Below are positions 26,001-38,254 of a stretch of 64,000 nucleotides of DNA, in pieces. Below the pieces are notes generated by a model. The model was not told where the DNA came from and searched no databases. It was given only the letters and a program-made list of their open reading frames with translations. Source of the stretch: Mytilus trossulus (taxonomy: Eukaryota > Mollusca > Bivalvia > Mytilida > Mytilidae); contig NC_086373.1 in assembly GCF_036588685.1 (NCBI RefSeq), positions 496,001 to 560,000 on the forward strand, given 5' to 3'. Both the position numbers and the translations under genes were made by a program. Position 1 is the first letter of the stretch; every line of letters starts with the position of its first letter.

Positions 26001-29000
26001 CAGGTATTTTAGCTGTCTTGTTTTAACAACATATGAAACATACAGAGACAATCAGGTATTTTAGCTTATAACAACATATGAAACATACAGAGACAATCAG
26101 GTATTTTAGCTATAACAACATATTAAACATACAGAGACAATCAGGTATTTTAGCTTATAACAACATATGAAACATACAGAGACAATCAGGTATTTTAGCT
26201 ATAACAACATATTAAACATACAGAGACAATCAGGTATTTTAGCTATAACAACATATGAAACATACAGAGACAATCAGGTATTTAAGCTGTCTTGTTATAA
26301 CAACATATGAAACATACAGAGACAATCAGGTATTTTAGCTGTCTTGTTATAACAACGTATGAAACATACAGAGACAATCAGGTATTATAGCTGTCTTGTT
26401 ATAACAACATATGAAACATACAGAGACAATCAGGTATTTTAGCTGTCTTGTTATAACAACATATGAAACATACAGAGACAATCAGGTATTATAGCTGTCT
26501 TGTTATAACAACATATGAAACATACAGAGACAATCAGGTATTTTAGCTATCTTGTTATAACAACATATGAAACATACAGAGACAATCAGGTATTTTAGCT
26601 GTCTTGTTATAACAACATATGAAACATACAGAGACAATCAGGTATTTTAGCTGTCTTGTTCTAACAACATATGAAACATACAGAGACAATCAGGTATTTT
26701 ATCTGTCTTGTTATAACAACATATGAAACATACAGAGACAATCAGGTATTATAGCTGTCTTGTTATAACAACATATGAAACATACAGAGACAATCAGGTA
26801 TTTTAGCTATCTTGTTATAACAACATATGAAACATACAGAGACAATCAGGTATTTTAGCTTATAACAACATATGAAACATACAGAGACAATCAGGTATTT
26901 TAGCTTATAACAACATATGAAACATACAGAGACAATCAGGTATTTTAGCTATAACAACATATTAAACATACAGAGACAATCAGGTATTTTAGCTTATAAC
27001 AACATATTAAACATACAGAGACAATCAGGTATTTTAGCTTATAACAACATATTAAACATACAGAGACAATCAGGTATTTTAGCTATCTTGTTATAACAAC
27101 ATATGAAACATACAGAGACAATCAGGTATTTTAGCTGTCTTGTTTTAACAACATATGAAACATACAGAGACAATCAGGTATTATAGCTGTCTTGTTATAA
27201 CAACATATTAAACATACAGAGACAATCAGGTATTTTAGCTTATAACAACATATGAAACATACAGAGACAATCAGGTATGTTAGCTGTCTTGTTGTAACAA
27301 CATATGAAATATACAGAGACAATCAGGTATTATAGCTGTCTTGTTATAACAACATATTAAACATACAGAGACAATCAGGTATTATAGCTGTCTTGTTATA
27401 ACAACATATGAAACATACAGAGACAATCAGGTATTTTAGCTTATAACAACATATGAAACATACAGAGACAATCAGGTATTTTAGCTTATAACAACATATT
27501 AAACATACAGAGACAATCAGGTATTTTAGCTTATAACAACATATTAAACATACAGAGACAATCAGGTATTTTAGCTTATAACAACATATTAAACATACAG
27601 AGACAATCAGGTATTTTAGCTATCTTGTTATAACAACATATGAAACATACAGAGACAATCAGGTATTTTAGCTTATAACAACATATTAAACATACAGAGA
27701 CAATCAGGTATTTTAGCTTATAACAACATATGAAACATACAGAGACAATCAGGTATTTTAGCTGTCTTGTTATAACAACATATGAAACATACAGAGACAA
27801 TCAGGTATTTTAGCTGTCTTGTTATAACAACATATTAAACATACAGAGACAATCAGGTATTATAGCTGTCTTGTTATAACAACATATGAAACATACAGAG
27901 ACAATCAGGTATTTTAGCTGTCTTGTTATAACAACGTATGAAACATACAGAGACAATCAGGTATTATAGCTGTCTTGTTATAACAACATATGAAACATAC
28001 AGAGACAATCAGGTATTTTAGCTGTCTTGTTATAACAACATATGAAACATACAGAGACAATCAGGTATTATAGCTGTCTTGTTATAACAACATATGAAAC
28101 ATACAGAGACAATCAGGTATTTTAGCTATCTTGTTATAACAACATATGAAACATACAGAGACAATCAGGTATTTTAGCTGTCTTGTTATAACAACATATG
28201 AAACATACAGAGACAATCAGGTATTTTAGCTTATAACAACATATGAAACATACAGAGACAATCAGGTATTTTAGCTTATAACAACATATGAAACATACAG
28301 AGACAATCAGGTATTTTAGCTTATAACAACATATGAAACATACAGAGACAATCAGGTATTTTAGCTATAACAACATATTAAACATACAGAGACAATCAGG
28401 TATTTTAGCTTATAACAACATATTAAACATACAGAGACAATCAGGTATTTTAGCTTATAACAACATATTAAACATACAGAGACAATCAGGTATTTTAGCT
28501 ATCTTGTTATAACAACATATGAAACATACAGAGACAATCAGGTATTTTAGCTGTCTTGTTTTAACAACATATGAAACATACAGAGACAATCAGGTATTAT
28601 AGCTGTCTTGTTATAACAACATATGAAACATACAGAGACAATCAGGTATTTTAGCTGTCTTGTTATAACAACATATGAAACATACAGAGACAATCAGGTA
28701 TTTTAGCTTATAACAACATATGAAACATACAGAGACAATCAGGTATTTTAGCTGTCTTGTTATAACAACATATGAAACATACAGAGACAATCAGGTATTA
28801 TAGCTGTCTTGTTATAACAACATATTAAACATACAGAGACAATCAGGTATTATAGCTGTCTTGTTATAACAACATATGAAACATACAGAGACAATCAGGT
28901 ATTATAGCTGTCTTGTTATAACAACATATGAAACATACAGAGACAATCAGGTATTTTAGCTGTCTTGTTATAACAACATATGAAACATACAGAGACAATC

Positions 29001-29440
29001 AGGTATTATAGCTTATAACAACATATGAAACATACAGAGACAATCAGGTATTATAGCTTATAACAACATATGAAACATACAGAGACAATCAGGTATTATA
29101 GCTTATAACAACATATGAAACATACAGAGACAATCAGGTATTTTAGCTTATAACAACATATGAAACATACAGAGACAATCAGGTATTATAGCTTATAACA
29201 ACATATGAAACATACAGAGACAATCAGGTATTTTAGCTGTCTTGTTATAACAACATATGAAACATACAGAGACAATCAGGTATTTTAGCTGTCTTGTTAT
29301 AACAACGTATGAAACATACAGAGACAATCAGGTATTTTAGCTGTCTTGTTATAACAACATATGAAACATACAGAGACAATCAGGTATTTTAGCTTATAAC
29401 AACATATGAAACATACAGAGACAATCAGGTATTTTAGCTA
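8022..29440 (+). repeat. 52/45-bp tandem array made of an ERCC6L2 exon end plus splice donor (over 400 copies, about 21.4 kb)
   Basis: The 52-bp unit is the last 38 nt of exon 7960-8059 (encoding [13 protein letters not shown]) followed by the first 14 nt of the intron, GTATTATAGCTGTC. A 45-bp form lacks GTCTTGT, and a 44-bp form (AGCTATAAC) also occurs. The first copy is the exon itself, and copies run unbroken to the gap. Nearly all keep CAATCAG|GTATT; losses are rare (CAGATATT near 24354; CGGGTATT near 17198 and 23841). Two early units (near 8100 and 8190) lost the donor by deletion. Classes change along the array: GTATTATAG is common at 8-10 kb, 45-bp units from 10.3 kb, ACGTATG from 16.2 kb and ATATTAAAC from 20 kb. 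Minus-strand ORFs of 60-108 codons arise where 45-bp units cluster and are not genes. Confidence 0.98.
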
Positions 29441-29540
29441 NNNNNNNNNNNNNNNNNNNNNNNNNNNNNNNNNNNNNNNNNNNNNNNNNNNNNNNNNNNN
29501 NNNNNNNNNNNNNNNNNNNNNNNNNNNNNNNNNNNNNNNN
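29441..29540. other. Assembly gap (100 N)
   Basis: Exactly 100 N separates the exon-derived array from the satellite. A round 100 is usually a placeholder of unknown true size. Sequence on the two sides is unrelated. Confidence 0.99.
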
Positions 29541-32500
29541 ACCACTTAAATATTTTTCTGGGATCCGGGCCCGTCTGGCCACCACAGAGGTTCAAAGTTG
29601 CCCATTTACGTATTTTTCATATCAATCACACATTCGGTACTCTTCGGTATATCCCTACGGCAAAGTTCCGAACCGGACCTAGCTCATTTTAAAGGTATTG
29701 ACCCAAGCTATTCACCACTTAAATATTTTTCTGGGATCCGGGCCCGTCTGGCCACCACAGAGGTTCAAAGTTGCCCATTTACGTATTTTTCATATCAATC
29801 ACACATTCGGTACTCTTCGGTATATCCCTACGGCAAAGTTCCGAACCGGACCTAGCTCATTTTAAAAGTATTGACCCAAGCTATTCACCACTTAAATATT
29901 TTTCTGGGATCCGGGCCCGTCTGGCCACCACAGAGGTTCAAAGTTGCCCATTTACGTATTTTTCATATCAATCACACATTCGGTACTCTTCGGTATATCC
30001 CTACGGCAAAGTTCCGAACCGGACCTAGCTCATTTTAAAAGTATTGACCCAAGCTATTCACCACTTAAATATTTTTCTGGGATCCGGGCCCGTCTGGCCA
30101 CCACAGAGGTTCAAAGTTGCCCATTTACGTATTTTTCATATCAATCACACATTCGGTACTCTTCGGTATATCCCTACGGCAAAGTTCCGAACCGGACCTA
30201 GCTCATTTTAAAAGTATTGACCCAAGCTATTCACCACTTAAATATTTTTCTGGGATCCGGGCCCGTCTGGCCACCACAGAGGTTCAAAGTTGCCCATTTA
30301 CGTATTTTTCATATCAATCACACATTCGGTACTCTTCGGTATATCCCTACGGCAAAGTTCCGAACCGGACCTAGCTCATTTTAAAAGTATTGACCCAAGC
30401 TATTCACCACTTAAATATTTTTCTGGGATCCGGGCCCGTCTGGCCACCACAGAGGTTCAAAGTTGCCCATTTACGTATTTTTCATATCAATCACACATTC
30501 GGTACTCTTCGGTATATCCCTACGGCAAAGTTCCGAACCGGACCTAGCTCATTTTAAAAGTATTGACCCAAGCTATTCACCACTTAAATATTTTTCTGGG
30601 ATCCGGGCCCGTCTGGCCACCACAGAGGTTCAAAGTTGCCCATTTACGTATTTTTCATATCAATCACACATTCGGTACTCTTCGGTATATCCCTACGGCA
30701 AAGTTCCGAACCGGACCTAGCTCATTTTAAAGGTATTGACCCAAGCTATTCACCACTTAAATATTTTTCTGGGATCCGGGCCCGTCTGGCCACCACAGAG
30801 GTTCAAAGTTGCCCATTTACGTATTTTTCATATCAATCACACATTCGGTACTCTTCGGTATATCCCTACGGCAAAGTTCCGAACCGGACCTAGCTCATTT
30901 TAAAAGTATTGACCCAAGCTATTCACCACTTAAATATTTTTCTGGGATCCGGGCCCGTCTGGCCACCACAGAGGTTCAAAGTTGCCCATTTACGTATTTT
31001 TCATATCAATCACACATTCGGTACTCTTCGGTATATCCCTACGGCAAAGTTCCGAACCGGACCTAGCTCATTTTAAAAGTATTGACCCAAGCTATTCACC
31101 ACTTAAATATTTTTCTGGGATCCGGGCCCGTCTGGCCACCACAGAGGTTCAAAGTTGCCCATTTACGTATTTTTCATATCAATCACACATTCGGTACTCT
31201 TCGGTATATCCCTACGGCAAAGTTCCGAACCGGACCTAGCTCATTTTAAAGGTATTGACCCAAGCTATTCACCACTTAAATATTTTTCTGGGATCCGGGC
31301 CCGTCTGGCCACCACAGAGGTTCAAAGTTGCCCATTTACGTATTTTTCATATCAATCACACATTCGGTACTCTTCGGTATATCCCTACGGCAAAGTTCCG
31401 AACCGGACCTAGCTCATTTTAAAAGTATTGACCCAAGCTATTCACCACTTAAATATTTTTCTGGGATCCGGGCCCGTCTGGCCACCACAGAGGTTCAAAG
31501 TTGCCCATTTACGTATTTTTCATATCAATCACACATTCGGTACTCTTCGGTATATCCCTACGGCAAAGTTCCGAACCGGACCTAGCTCATTTTAAAAGTA
31601 TTGACCCAAGCTATTCACCACTTAAATATTTTTCTGGGATCCGGGCCCGTCTGGCCACCACAGAGGTTCAAAGTTGCCCATTTACGTATTTTTCATATCA
31701 ATCACACATTCGGTACTCTTCGGTATATCCCTACGGCAAAGTTCCGAACCGGACCTAGCTCATTTTAAAAGTATTGACCCAAGCTATTCACCACTTAAAT
31801 ATTTTTCTGGGATCCGGGCCCGTCTGGCCACCACAGAGGTTCAAAGTTGCCCATTTACGTATTTTTCATATCAATCACACATTCGGTACTCTTCGGTATA
31901 TCCCTACGGCAAAGTTCCGAACCGGACCTAGCTCATTTTAAAAGTATTGACCCAAGCTATTCACCACTTAAATATTTTTCTGGGATCCGGGCCCGTCTGG
32001 CCACCACAGAGGTTCAAAGTTGCCCATTTACGTATTTTTCATATCAATCACACATTCGGTACTCTTCGGTATATCCCTACGGCAAAGTTCCGAACCGGAC
32101 CTAGCTCATTTTAAAAGTATTGACCCAAGCTATTCACCACTTAAATATTTTTCTGGGATCCGGGCCCGTCTGGCCACCACAGAGGTTCAAAGTTGCCCAT
32201 TTACGTATTTTTCATATCAATCACACATTCGGTACTCTTCGGTATATCCCTACGGCAAAGTTCCGAACCGGACCTAGCTCATTTTAAAGGTATTGACCCA
32301 AGCTATTCACCACTTAAATATTTTTCTGGGATCCGGGCCCGTCTGGCCACCACAGAGGTTCAAAGTTGCCCATTTACGTATTTTTCATATCAATCACACA
32401 TTCGGTACTCTTCGGTATATCCCTACGGCAAAGTTCCGAACCGGACCTAGCTCATTTTAAAAGTATTGACCCAAGCTATTCACCACTTAAATATTTTTCT

Positions 32501-34268
32501 GGGATCCGGGCCCGTCTGGCCACCACAGAGGTTCAAAGTTGCCCATTTACGTATTTTTCATATCAATCACACATTCGGTACTCTTCGGTATATCCCTACG
32601 GCAAAGTTCCGAACCGGACCTAGCTCATTTTAAAAGTATTGACCCAAGCTATTCACCACTTAAATATTTTTCTGGGATCCGGGCCCGTCTGGCCACCACA
32701 GAGGTTCAAAGTTGCCCATTTACGTATTTTTCATATCAATCACACATTCGGTACTCTTCGGTATATCCCTACGGCAAAGTTCCGAACCGGACCTAGCTCA
32801 TTTTAAAGGTATTGACCCAAGCTATTCACCACTTAAATATTTTTCTGGGATCCGGGCCCGTCTGGCCACCACAGAGGTTCAAAGTTGCCCATTTACGTAT
32901 TTTTCATATCAATCACACATTCGGTACTCTTCGGTATATCCCTACGGCAAAGTTCCGAACCGGACCTAGCTCATTTTAAAAGTATTGACCCAAGCTATTC
33001 ACCACTTAAATATTTTTCTGGGATCCGGGCCCGTCTGGCCACCACAGAGGTTCAAAGTTGCCCATTTACGTATTTTTCATATCAATCACACATTCGGTAC
33101 TCTTCGGTATATCCCTACGGCAAAGTTCCGAACCGGACCTAGCTCATTTTAAAAGTATTGACCCAAGCTATTCACCACTTAAATATTTTTCTGGGATCCG
33201 GGCCCGTCTGGCCACCACAGAGGTTCAAAGTTGCCCATTTACGTATTTTTCATATCAATCACACATTCGGTACTCTTCGGTATATCCCTACGGCAAAGTT
33301 CCGAACCGGACCTAGCTCATTTTAAAAGTATTGACCCAAGCTATTCACCACTTAAATATTTTTCTGGGATCCGGGCCCGTCTGGCCACCACAGAGGTTCA
33401 AAGTTGCCCATTTACGTATTTTTCATATCAATCACACATTCGGTACTCTTCGGTATATCCCTACGGCAAAGTTCCGAACCGGACCTAGCTCATTTTAAAA
33501 GTATTGACCCAAGCTATTCACCACTTAAATATTTTTCTGGGATCCGGGCCCGTCTGGCCACCACAGAGGTTCAAAGTTGCCCATTTACGTATTTTTCATA
33601 TCAATCACACATTCGGTACTCTTCGGTATATCCCTACGGCAAAGTTCCGAACCGGACCTAGCTCATTTTAAAAGTATTGACCCAAGCTATTCACCACTTA
33701 AATATTTTTCTGGGATCCGGGCCCGTCTGGCCACCACAGAGGTTCAAAGTTGCCCATTTACGTATTTTTCATATCAATCACACATTCGGTACTCTTCGGT
33801 ATATCCCTACGGCAAAGTTCCGAACCGGACCTAGCTCATTTTAAAGGTATTGACCCAAGCTATTCACCACTTAAATATTTTTCTGGGATCCGGGCCCGTC
33901 TGGCCACCACAGAGGTTCAAAGTTGCCCATTTACGTATTTTTCATATCAATCACACATTCGGTACTCTTCGGTATATCCCTACGGCAAAGTTCCGAACCG
34001 GACCTAGCTCATTTTAAAAGTATTGACCCAAGCTATTCACCACTTAAATATTTTTCTGGGATCCGGGCCCGTCTGGCCACCACAGAGGTTCAAAGTTGCC
34101 CATTTACGTATTTTTCATATCAATCACACATTCGGTACTCTTCGGTATATCCCTACGGCAAAGTTCCGAACCGGACCTAGCTCATTTTAAAAGTATTGAC
34201 CCAAGCTATTCACCACTTAAATATTTTTCTGGGATCCGGGCCCGTCTGGCCACCACAGAGGTTCAAAG
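29541..34268 (+). repeat. ApaI-type satellite DNA, 173-bp monomer, about 27 copies
   Basis: Head-to-tail monomers of 173 bp are nearly identical and each contains GGGATCCGGGCCCGTC (BamHI and ApaI sites). Length and ApaI site agree with the ApaI satellite known from Mytilus. The only recurrent variant I see is AAAGGTATT versus AAAAGTATT. The G form is in monomers 1, 7, 10, 16, 19 and 25, a 6-3-6-3-6 spacing that defines a 9-monomer (1557-bp) higher-order unit. The array ends abruptly at 34268 in unique DNA. Overlapping 85-codon frames are a by-product of the repeat. Confidence 0.95.
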
Positions 34269-35221
34269 GGTTTTCACTGTCACCTGAGTGGTCTCCCGTA
34301 GGTTTCATTATATATTTATTCTTTTTTGGCTTTCCATAGATATTTATATTTATATTTCTGAATGTGTTTATAGTGGCCGGCTTTAATTTTTTTTATATAT
34401 TAAATTAAATCTTTGATGAATCTTTAATGTCGTTTTATTGATAAAAATCGATATTACATAAAGAGAAATATGCAGTTTATATAAGGGTTTATATTCGAGG
34501 ACAACGATAATTTACGACAGCTTGAAGGGGTCATAAAACTATTTGCGGCGTAATTTTTTACTCCTGTTAACTATGAAAATTATACTTTTTAATGATTGTC
34601 AAATAAATTTTAATATTGAACCGACTGCTAGCAACCGTCGGATATTGAATATCGAATATCGAATAACAAACCGGCAGCTAACTTCACATACATATTTTAA
34701 ACGTAATGAAATGCTTTTAAATTAAGTTCAAGCCGCGAAACTGTCGAATTCCGCTGTTAAATTATATTTAACTAAGATTTAGCGATTTTTGGAACGTTTG
34801 AGTCTTATGCAGTTTTTTGGTTTTTAGACATATTGTCAAAATTGGCTGCTGGAAAAAAGTGGCTGCTATCTTGATTGGCCGATAAAAGTGGCTGCCAGCT
34901 TGAGTCTGGTTATCTAGGCTTATATCTAGAAATTATGAGGGTAGGTTGAAAACAAAACTTTGCGACAAACTTCCCAATTGTGAACTTTCCATTTCTATGT
35001 AGCAACATTCCCGTAGCGCCTGCATACGGAGTATATATCTCCCAATCGATACGCTTTAATTTAGATCATAGTTTCCTTAATAGAGGATTGCTGCTAACAA
35101 GGAAGCTATCAAACCAAGGGTTCCAAATGAGGAAGTTGAAATCCTCCCTTCGAAAAATTTACGGACGCCATCACGAGTTGGTTGACCATTATGGAATAAC
35201 CGTTTCATAGATGATATCGGA
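34269..35221. other. Non-coding AT-rich sequence after the satellite
   Basis: No exon or homologous ORF is seen on either strand. A short direct repeat, AATATCGAATATCGAATA, lies near 34647. Nothing resembles the missing ERCC6L2 exons. Confidence 0.5.
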
Positions 35222-35450
35222 TAAAAAGTAAAATCACAAAAATACTAAACTCCTAAGAAAATTCAAAACGGAAAGTCCCTTATCAAACGGCAAAATCAAA
35301 TGACAAAACACATCAAACGTATGGACAACAACTGTCATATTCCTGACTTGGTACGGGCATTTTCAAATGTAGAAAATGGTGGATTAAACATGGATTTTCA
35401 GCGCCGAACTCTCACTTGTATGACAGTCGAATAAAATACAGTTATATGTA
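35222..35450 (+). repeat. Dispersed repeat family R, copy 1
   Basis: Shares a string of blocks with 37830-38045 and with the split copy 45868-46002/47324-47425: AAAATTCAAAACGGA, AGTCCCTT, AAACGGCAAAATCAAAT, ACATCAAACGTATGGACAAC, AACTGTCATATTCCTGACTT and GAAAATGGTGGATT. No coding capacity. Probably an old retroposon fragment. Confidence 0.75.
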
Positions 35451-35996
35451 CAACGATGCGTGAACAAAACAGACATTTTACTGCTGAAATAGTCAAAATA
35501 TGATTTCCGCAGTCATCATTGTGGCACAATCTCAAACCAAACGAATATTTAACAAAAAAGCACAAAAAGCATCAATCAAAATTTAAAATCACATTCATTG
35601 CTTCACATTGACCTGATGTATAAGTACCGTGCCACGTTAAATGGATATCACAGAAAACAGACCAAACACTAATAGTAATATTAATAATAGAATAAAGACA
35701 ATTAAAGAACAATATAACAATATTAAGATGATAAACAACTTCAGTACGCAGAATCTATACATGAAGACCATCATGTACTATTTGTAAAGTGGATACGGAA
35801 TATTTATCATCAAGGTCTTGGTACCTTCCGAATAACATTTTTTTAGAAAAAAGACAAGACGTTCTTTGGCATACTCCTGGTTCTTCAACTCTATGCTCAA
35901 ACTCGTGATATGTTTCTTACGTCGTAGCTACAATGCCCTTCCCTTTTCATTAAATGTGATCTACCGAATTGGACTATTTATCGGGTTTGTAATAAC
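35451..35996. other. Intergenic sequence without recognised genes
   Basis: AT-rich DNA following repeat copy R1. Only short chance ORFs; it may be more of the same degraded retroposon. Confidence 0.4.
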
Positions 35997-36250
35997 ATGA
36001 GCAACACGACCGGTGCCACATGTGAAGCAGGATATGAAAACACTCCCGGAGCACCTGAGATCACCCCCAGTTTTGGTGGGGTTCGTATGGCTCAGTCTTT
36101 AGTTTTCTATGTTGTTTCTTGTGTACTATTATTTGTCTGTTTGTCTTTTTCATTTGTAGCCATGACGTTGTCAGTTTATTTTCGATTTATGAGTAAGACT
36201 GTTCCTCTGGTATCTTTCGCCCTCTTTACTTTCAATTATATCATATAGTT
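35997..36250 (+). repeat. Dispersed repeat family S, copy 1
   Basis: Blocks such as GGTGCCACATGTGAAGCAGG, ATCACCCCCAGTTTTGG and CAGTTTATTTTCGATTTATG recur, inverted and diverged, at 55381-55600. An 83-codon frame crosses it but has no family features, so I read it as a transposon remnant. Confidence 0.65.
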
Positions 36251-36297
36251 CAAAACATTTCGGTCACCACGATTAATTATGGGATGGCCTAGTCGTG

Positions 36298-37128
36298 GGC
36301 ACAAGACGTTTGCGCTTTTTTACCTGTAAAACGATAGGACATTTGCGCTTCCAATACTATGGACATTTGCGCTTTTAATTTTGATTCACCTGTAATAAAT
36401 TGACCGGACATTTGCGCTTTTTCCTTAATGTCGTCTACCTGCAAATGAATTTAACTTAAACATGCATTTATCAATTCATTGAAGTAAGACAAATGGTCCA
36501 GAATCCTTCCATGTCCACTATAATGAACAGTTCTACTCAACTCATCAAATTTATTTTTCAAATATATATTTAAAGAGTATCATTTAACAACAGTCGGAGA
36601 ATTACATTAAGATTCGTTCTAATGATGAACAGGCACCCCAGTCAAGAATTGAGAAAGAGAAACTTAATTATTTATTTGAAATTTTGGCGCAATACCAGTC
36701 AGAACAGATAGGAAGGGCTAAATTTGTTCACTCTTTTGACATCAGATATCAAGCGAAAACTGATCTGTGATGACTATACGTGATTTAAAGTCTTTAAAAT
36801 ATTTACTTTTAGCTCTATACAATCTTTAAATATATGTAACAGTGCTATGACATGAATGTTCTATGAAATGTGCTATGAAGTGATTTTGATGCTTATGACC
36901 ATAAAGGAAAATATGACTTTAACTCTACCAGGTTAAAACTGCCAGTCCCAAGTCCGGATGAAAGAGGACGAATAGTCATAAAAACCAAATATTGCAAAAG
37001 CACAAATGTCTTATGTAAAAAGCGCAAATGTCCTTTTTTAAAAGCGCAAATGTCCTATGATTTGAAGCGCAAGTGTCCAAATAAAAAAGTGCAAATGTCC
37101 TATGAAAAAGCGCAGAAGTCCCGTGCCG
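36298..37128. mobile_element. Transposon with subterminal repeat clusters and a 9-bp target duplication
   Basis: Flanked by the direct repeat CTAGTCGTG at 36289-36297 and 37129-37137. Termini are inverted: GGCACAAGACGTTTGCGCTT on the left, and GGCACGGGACTTCTGCGCTT as complement of the right end. Inside each end the motif GGACATTTGCGCTT is repeated: 36337, 36361 and 36406 on the left, and in reverse orientation at about 37018, 37040, 37065 and 37086 on the right. Such clusters can bind a transposase in trans. No transposase ORF is present, and the middle is AT-rich. A 9-bp duplication would fit Mutator-like elements, but I cannot assign a family. Confidence 0.85.
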
Positions 37129-37189
37129 CTAGTCGTGTATTGTCCTTGTGGTTGTTATAAAACGATTCGGTCTTGATCTAAATCCATTT

Positions 37190-37250
37190 TCTGCTTTGGT
37201 CGTGTCGTTGTCTCTTTGACACATTCCCCATTTCCTTTCTGAATTTTTAT
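37190..37250 (+). repeat. Short fragment of dispersed repeat family T
   Basis: Contains GTTGTCTCTTTGACACATTC and CCCATTTCC, as in the longer copies at 47870-48010 and (inverted) 56425-56559. Confidence 0.6.
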
Positions 37251-37829
37251 GTGATATTATAATTTCGTCTGTTTTTATTTGTTTCGATATGTGTCAAGAC
37301 TATTTATATTTTCACTTTTGTTTATTTTGTTTTATTTGAAAAACTTTTCATTTTATGTTCTCACATTAGTTTCAATAACACACATTGGATCACGTATGTA
37401 TACGAGATGTAAAATAAAACTAGATGTCAAGTTCTATAAGTATAACGCACTAGAGACACACTTAACTGTACTTCAGCTGTTCGATACAAAAAGTTTGCAA
37501 ATGAATTATACAACGGATGTGCATGTACTAGACATTCAATTTTGCACATATCGAAACTTCAAAAGTAAGGAAGTGCTTTTTTCTTGCAAGCAACGCGATC
37601 CTTTATAATGATAAAAGGGACAAGCATGTTTAGGAATGGTTGTTCAATCCTTTGAAGATTCCGATTGATAAAGGATGTCAGTTTCGCTTTCATATAATAT
37701 AATTGACCCTTCATTTGTGTGTACGTTTTGTACTGTTTTCAAAGAAAAACATTAAAATTCATGTTTATTACTTTATCTTCTTGAACTGAAATTTTTAAAA
37801 GTAGAAAGACTTGTACTAGGTAAAAGGTA

Positions 37830-38045
37830 AAATCATAAAAATACTGAACCCCCTAGGAAAATTCAAAACGGACAGTCCCTTTAAATGGCAAAATCAAATT
37901 CTCAAACACATCAAACGAATGGACAACAACTGTCATATTCCTGACTTGGTATAGGCATTTTTTTATATAGAAAATGGTGGATTGGACCTGGTTTTATAGC
38001 TAGCTAAACCTCTCGCTTGTATGACAGTCACATTAAATTCCATGA
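37830..38045 (+). repeat. Dispersed repeat family R, copy 2
   Basis: Same block order as copy 1: AAAATTCAAAACGGACAGTC, TCAAACACATCAAACGAATG, AACTGTCATATTCCTGACTT, then GGTTTTATAGCTAGCTAAAC, also found in the right half of the interrupted copy at 47324-47425. Confidence 0.75.
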
Positions 38046-38254
38046 CAAATTCCATCAAAATGTGTTGTAAAGTCACTTCAAATAATGTAGCATACACAAC
38101 TTGTTTCAAATTAAATTTACGTATTTCCACAATTCATGGGTAACATCCAATATGCATAGCTATAGTATCGTCTTAAGAATTTCCTATTCAAAAAAGTTTA
38201 ATAAAATTATTACGTATAGATTTATAGAGCAAGACACTTTCTTTAATAGTATAA

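Noticed and set aside
5245..29440. Regular repeats that could suggest a CRISPR array
   Set aside because: There are no unique spacers between repeats: units are contiguous and homologous throughout. The context is a eukaryotic intron.
29598..34287. Overlapping 85-codon plus-strand ORFs, one per 173 bp
   Set aside because: Each starts at TTG in the satellite monomer, overlaps the next copy and stops at the same place. No protein family features; satellite DNA explains them.
35997..36248. 83-codon ORF with a hydrophobic segment
   Set aside because: Coincides with a dispersed repeat that recurs inverted at 55381-55600 without keeping the frame.
37279..37608. 109-codon plus-strand ORF
   Set aside because: AT-rich, low-complexity N-terminus, no recognised domain and no splice context. 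Treated as chance.
34269..38254. Search for the remaining ERCC6L2 helicase exons after the gap
   Set aside because: No reading frame with a DEAH-type motif II or later SNF2 motifs flanked by AG/GT was found by eye on the plus strand.
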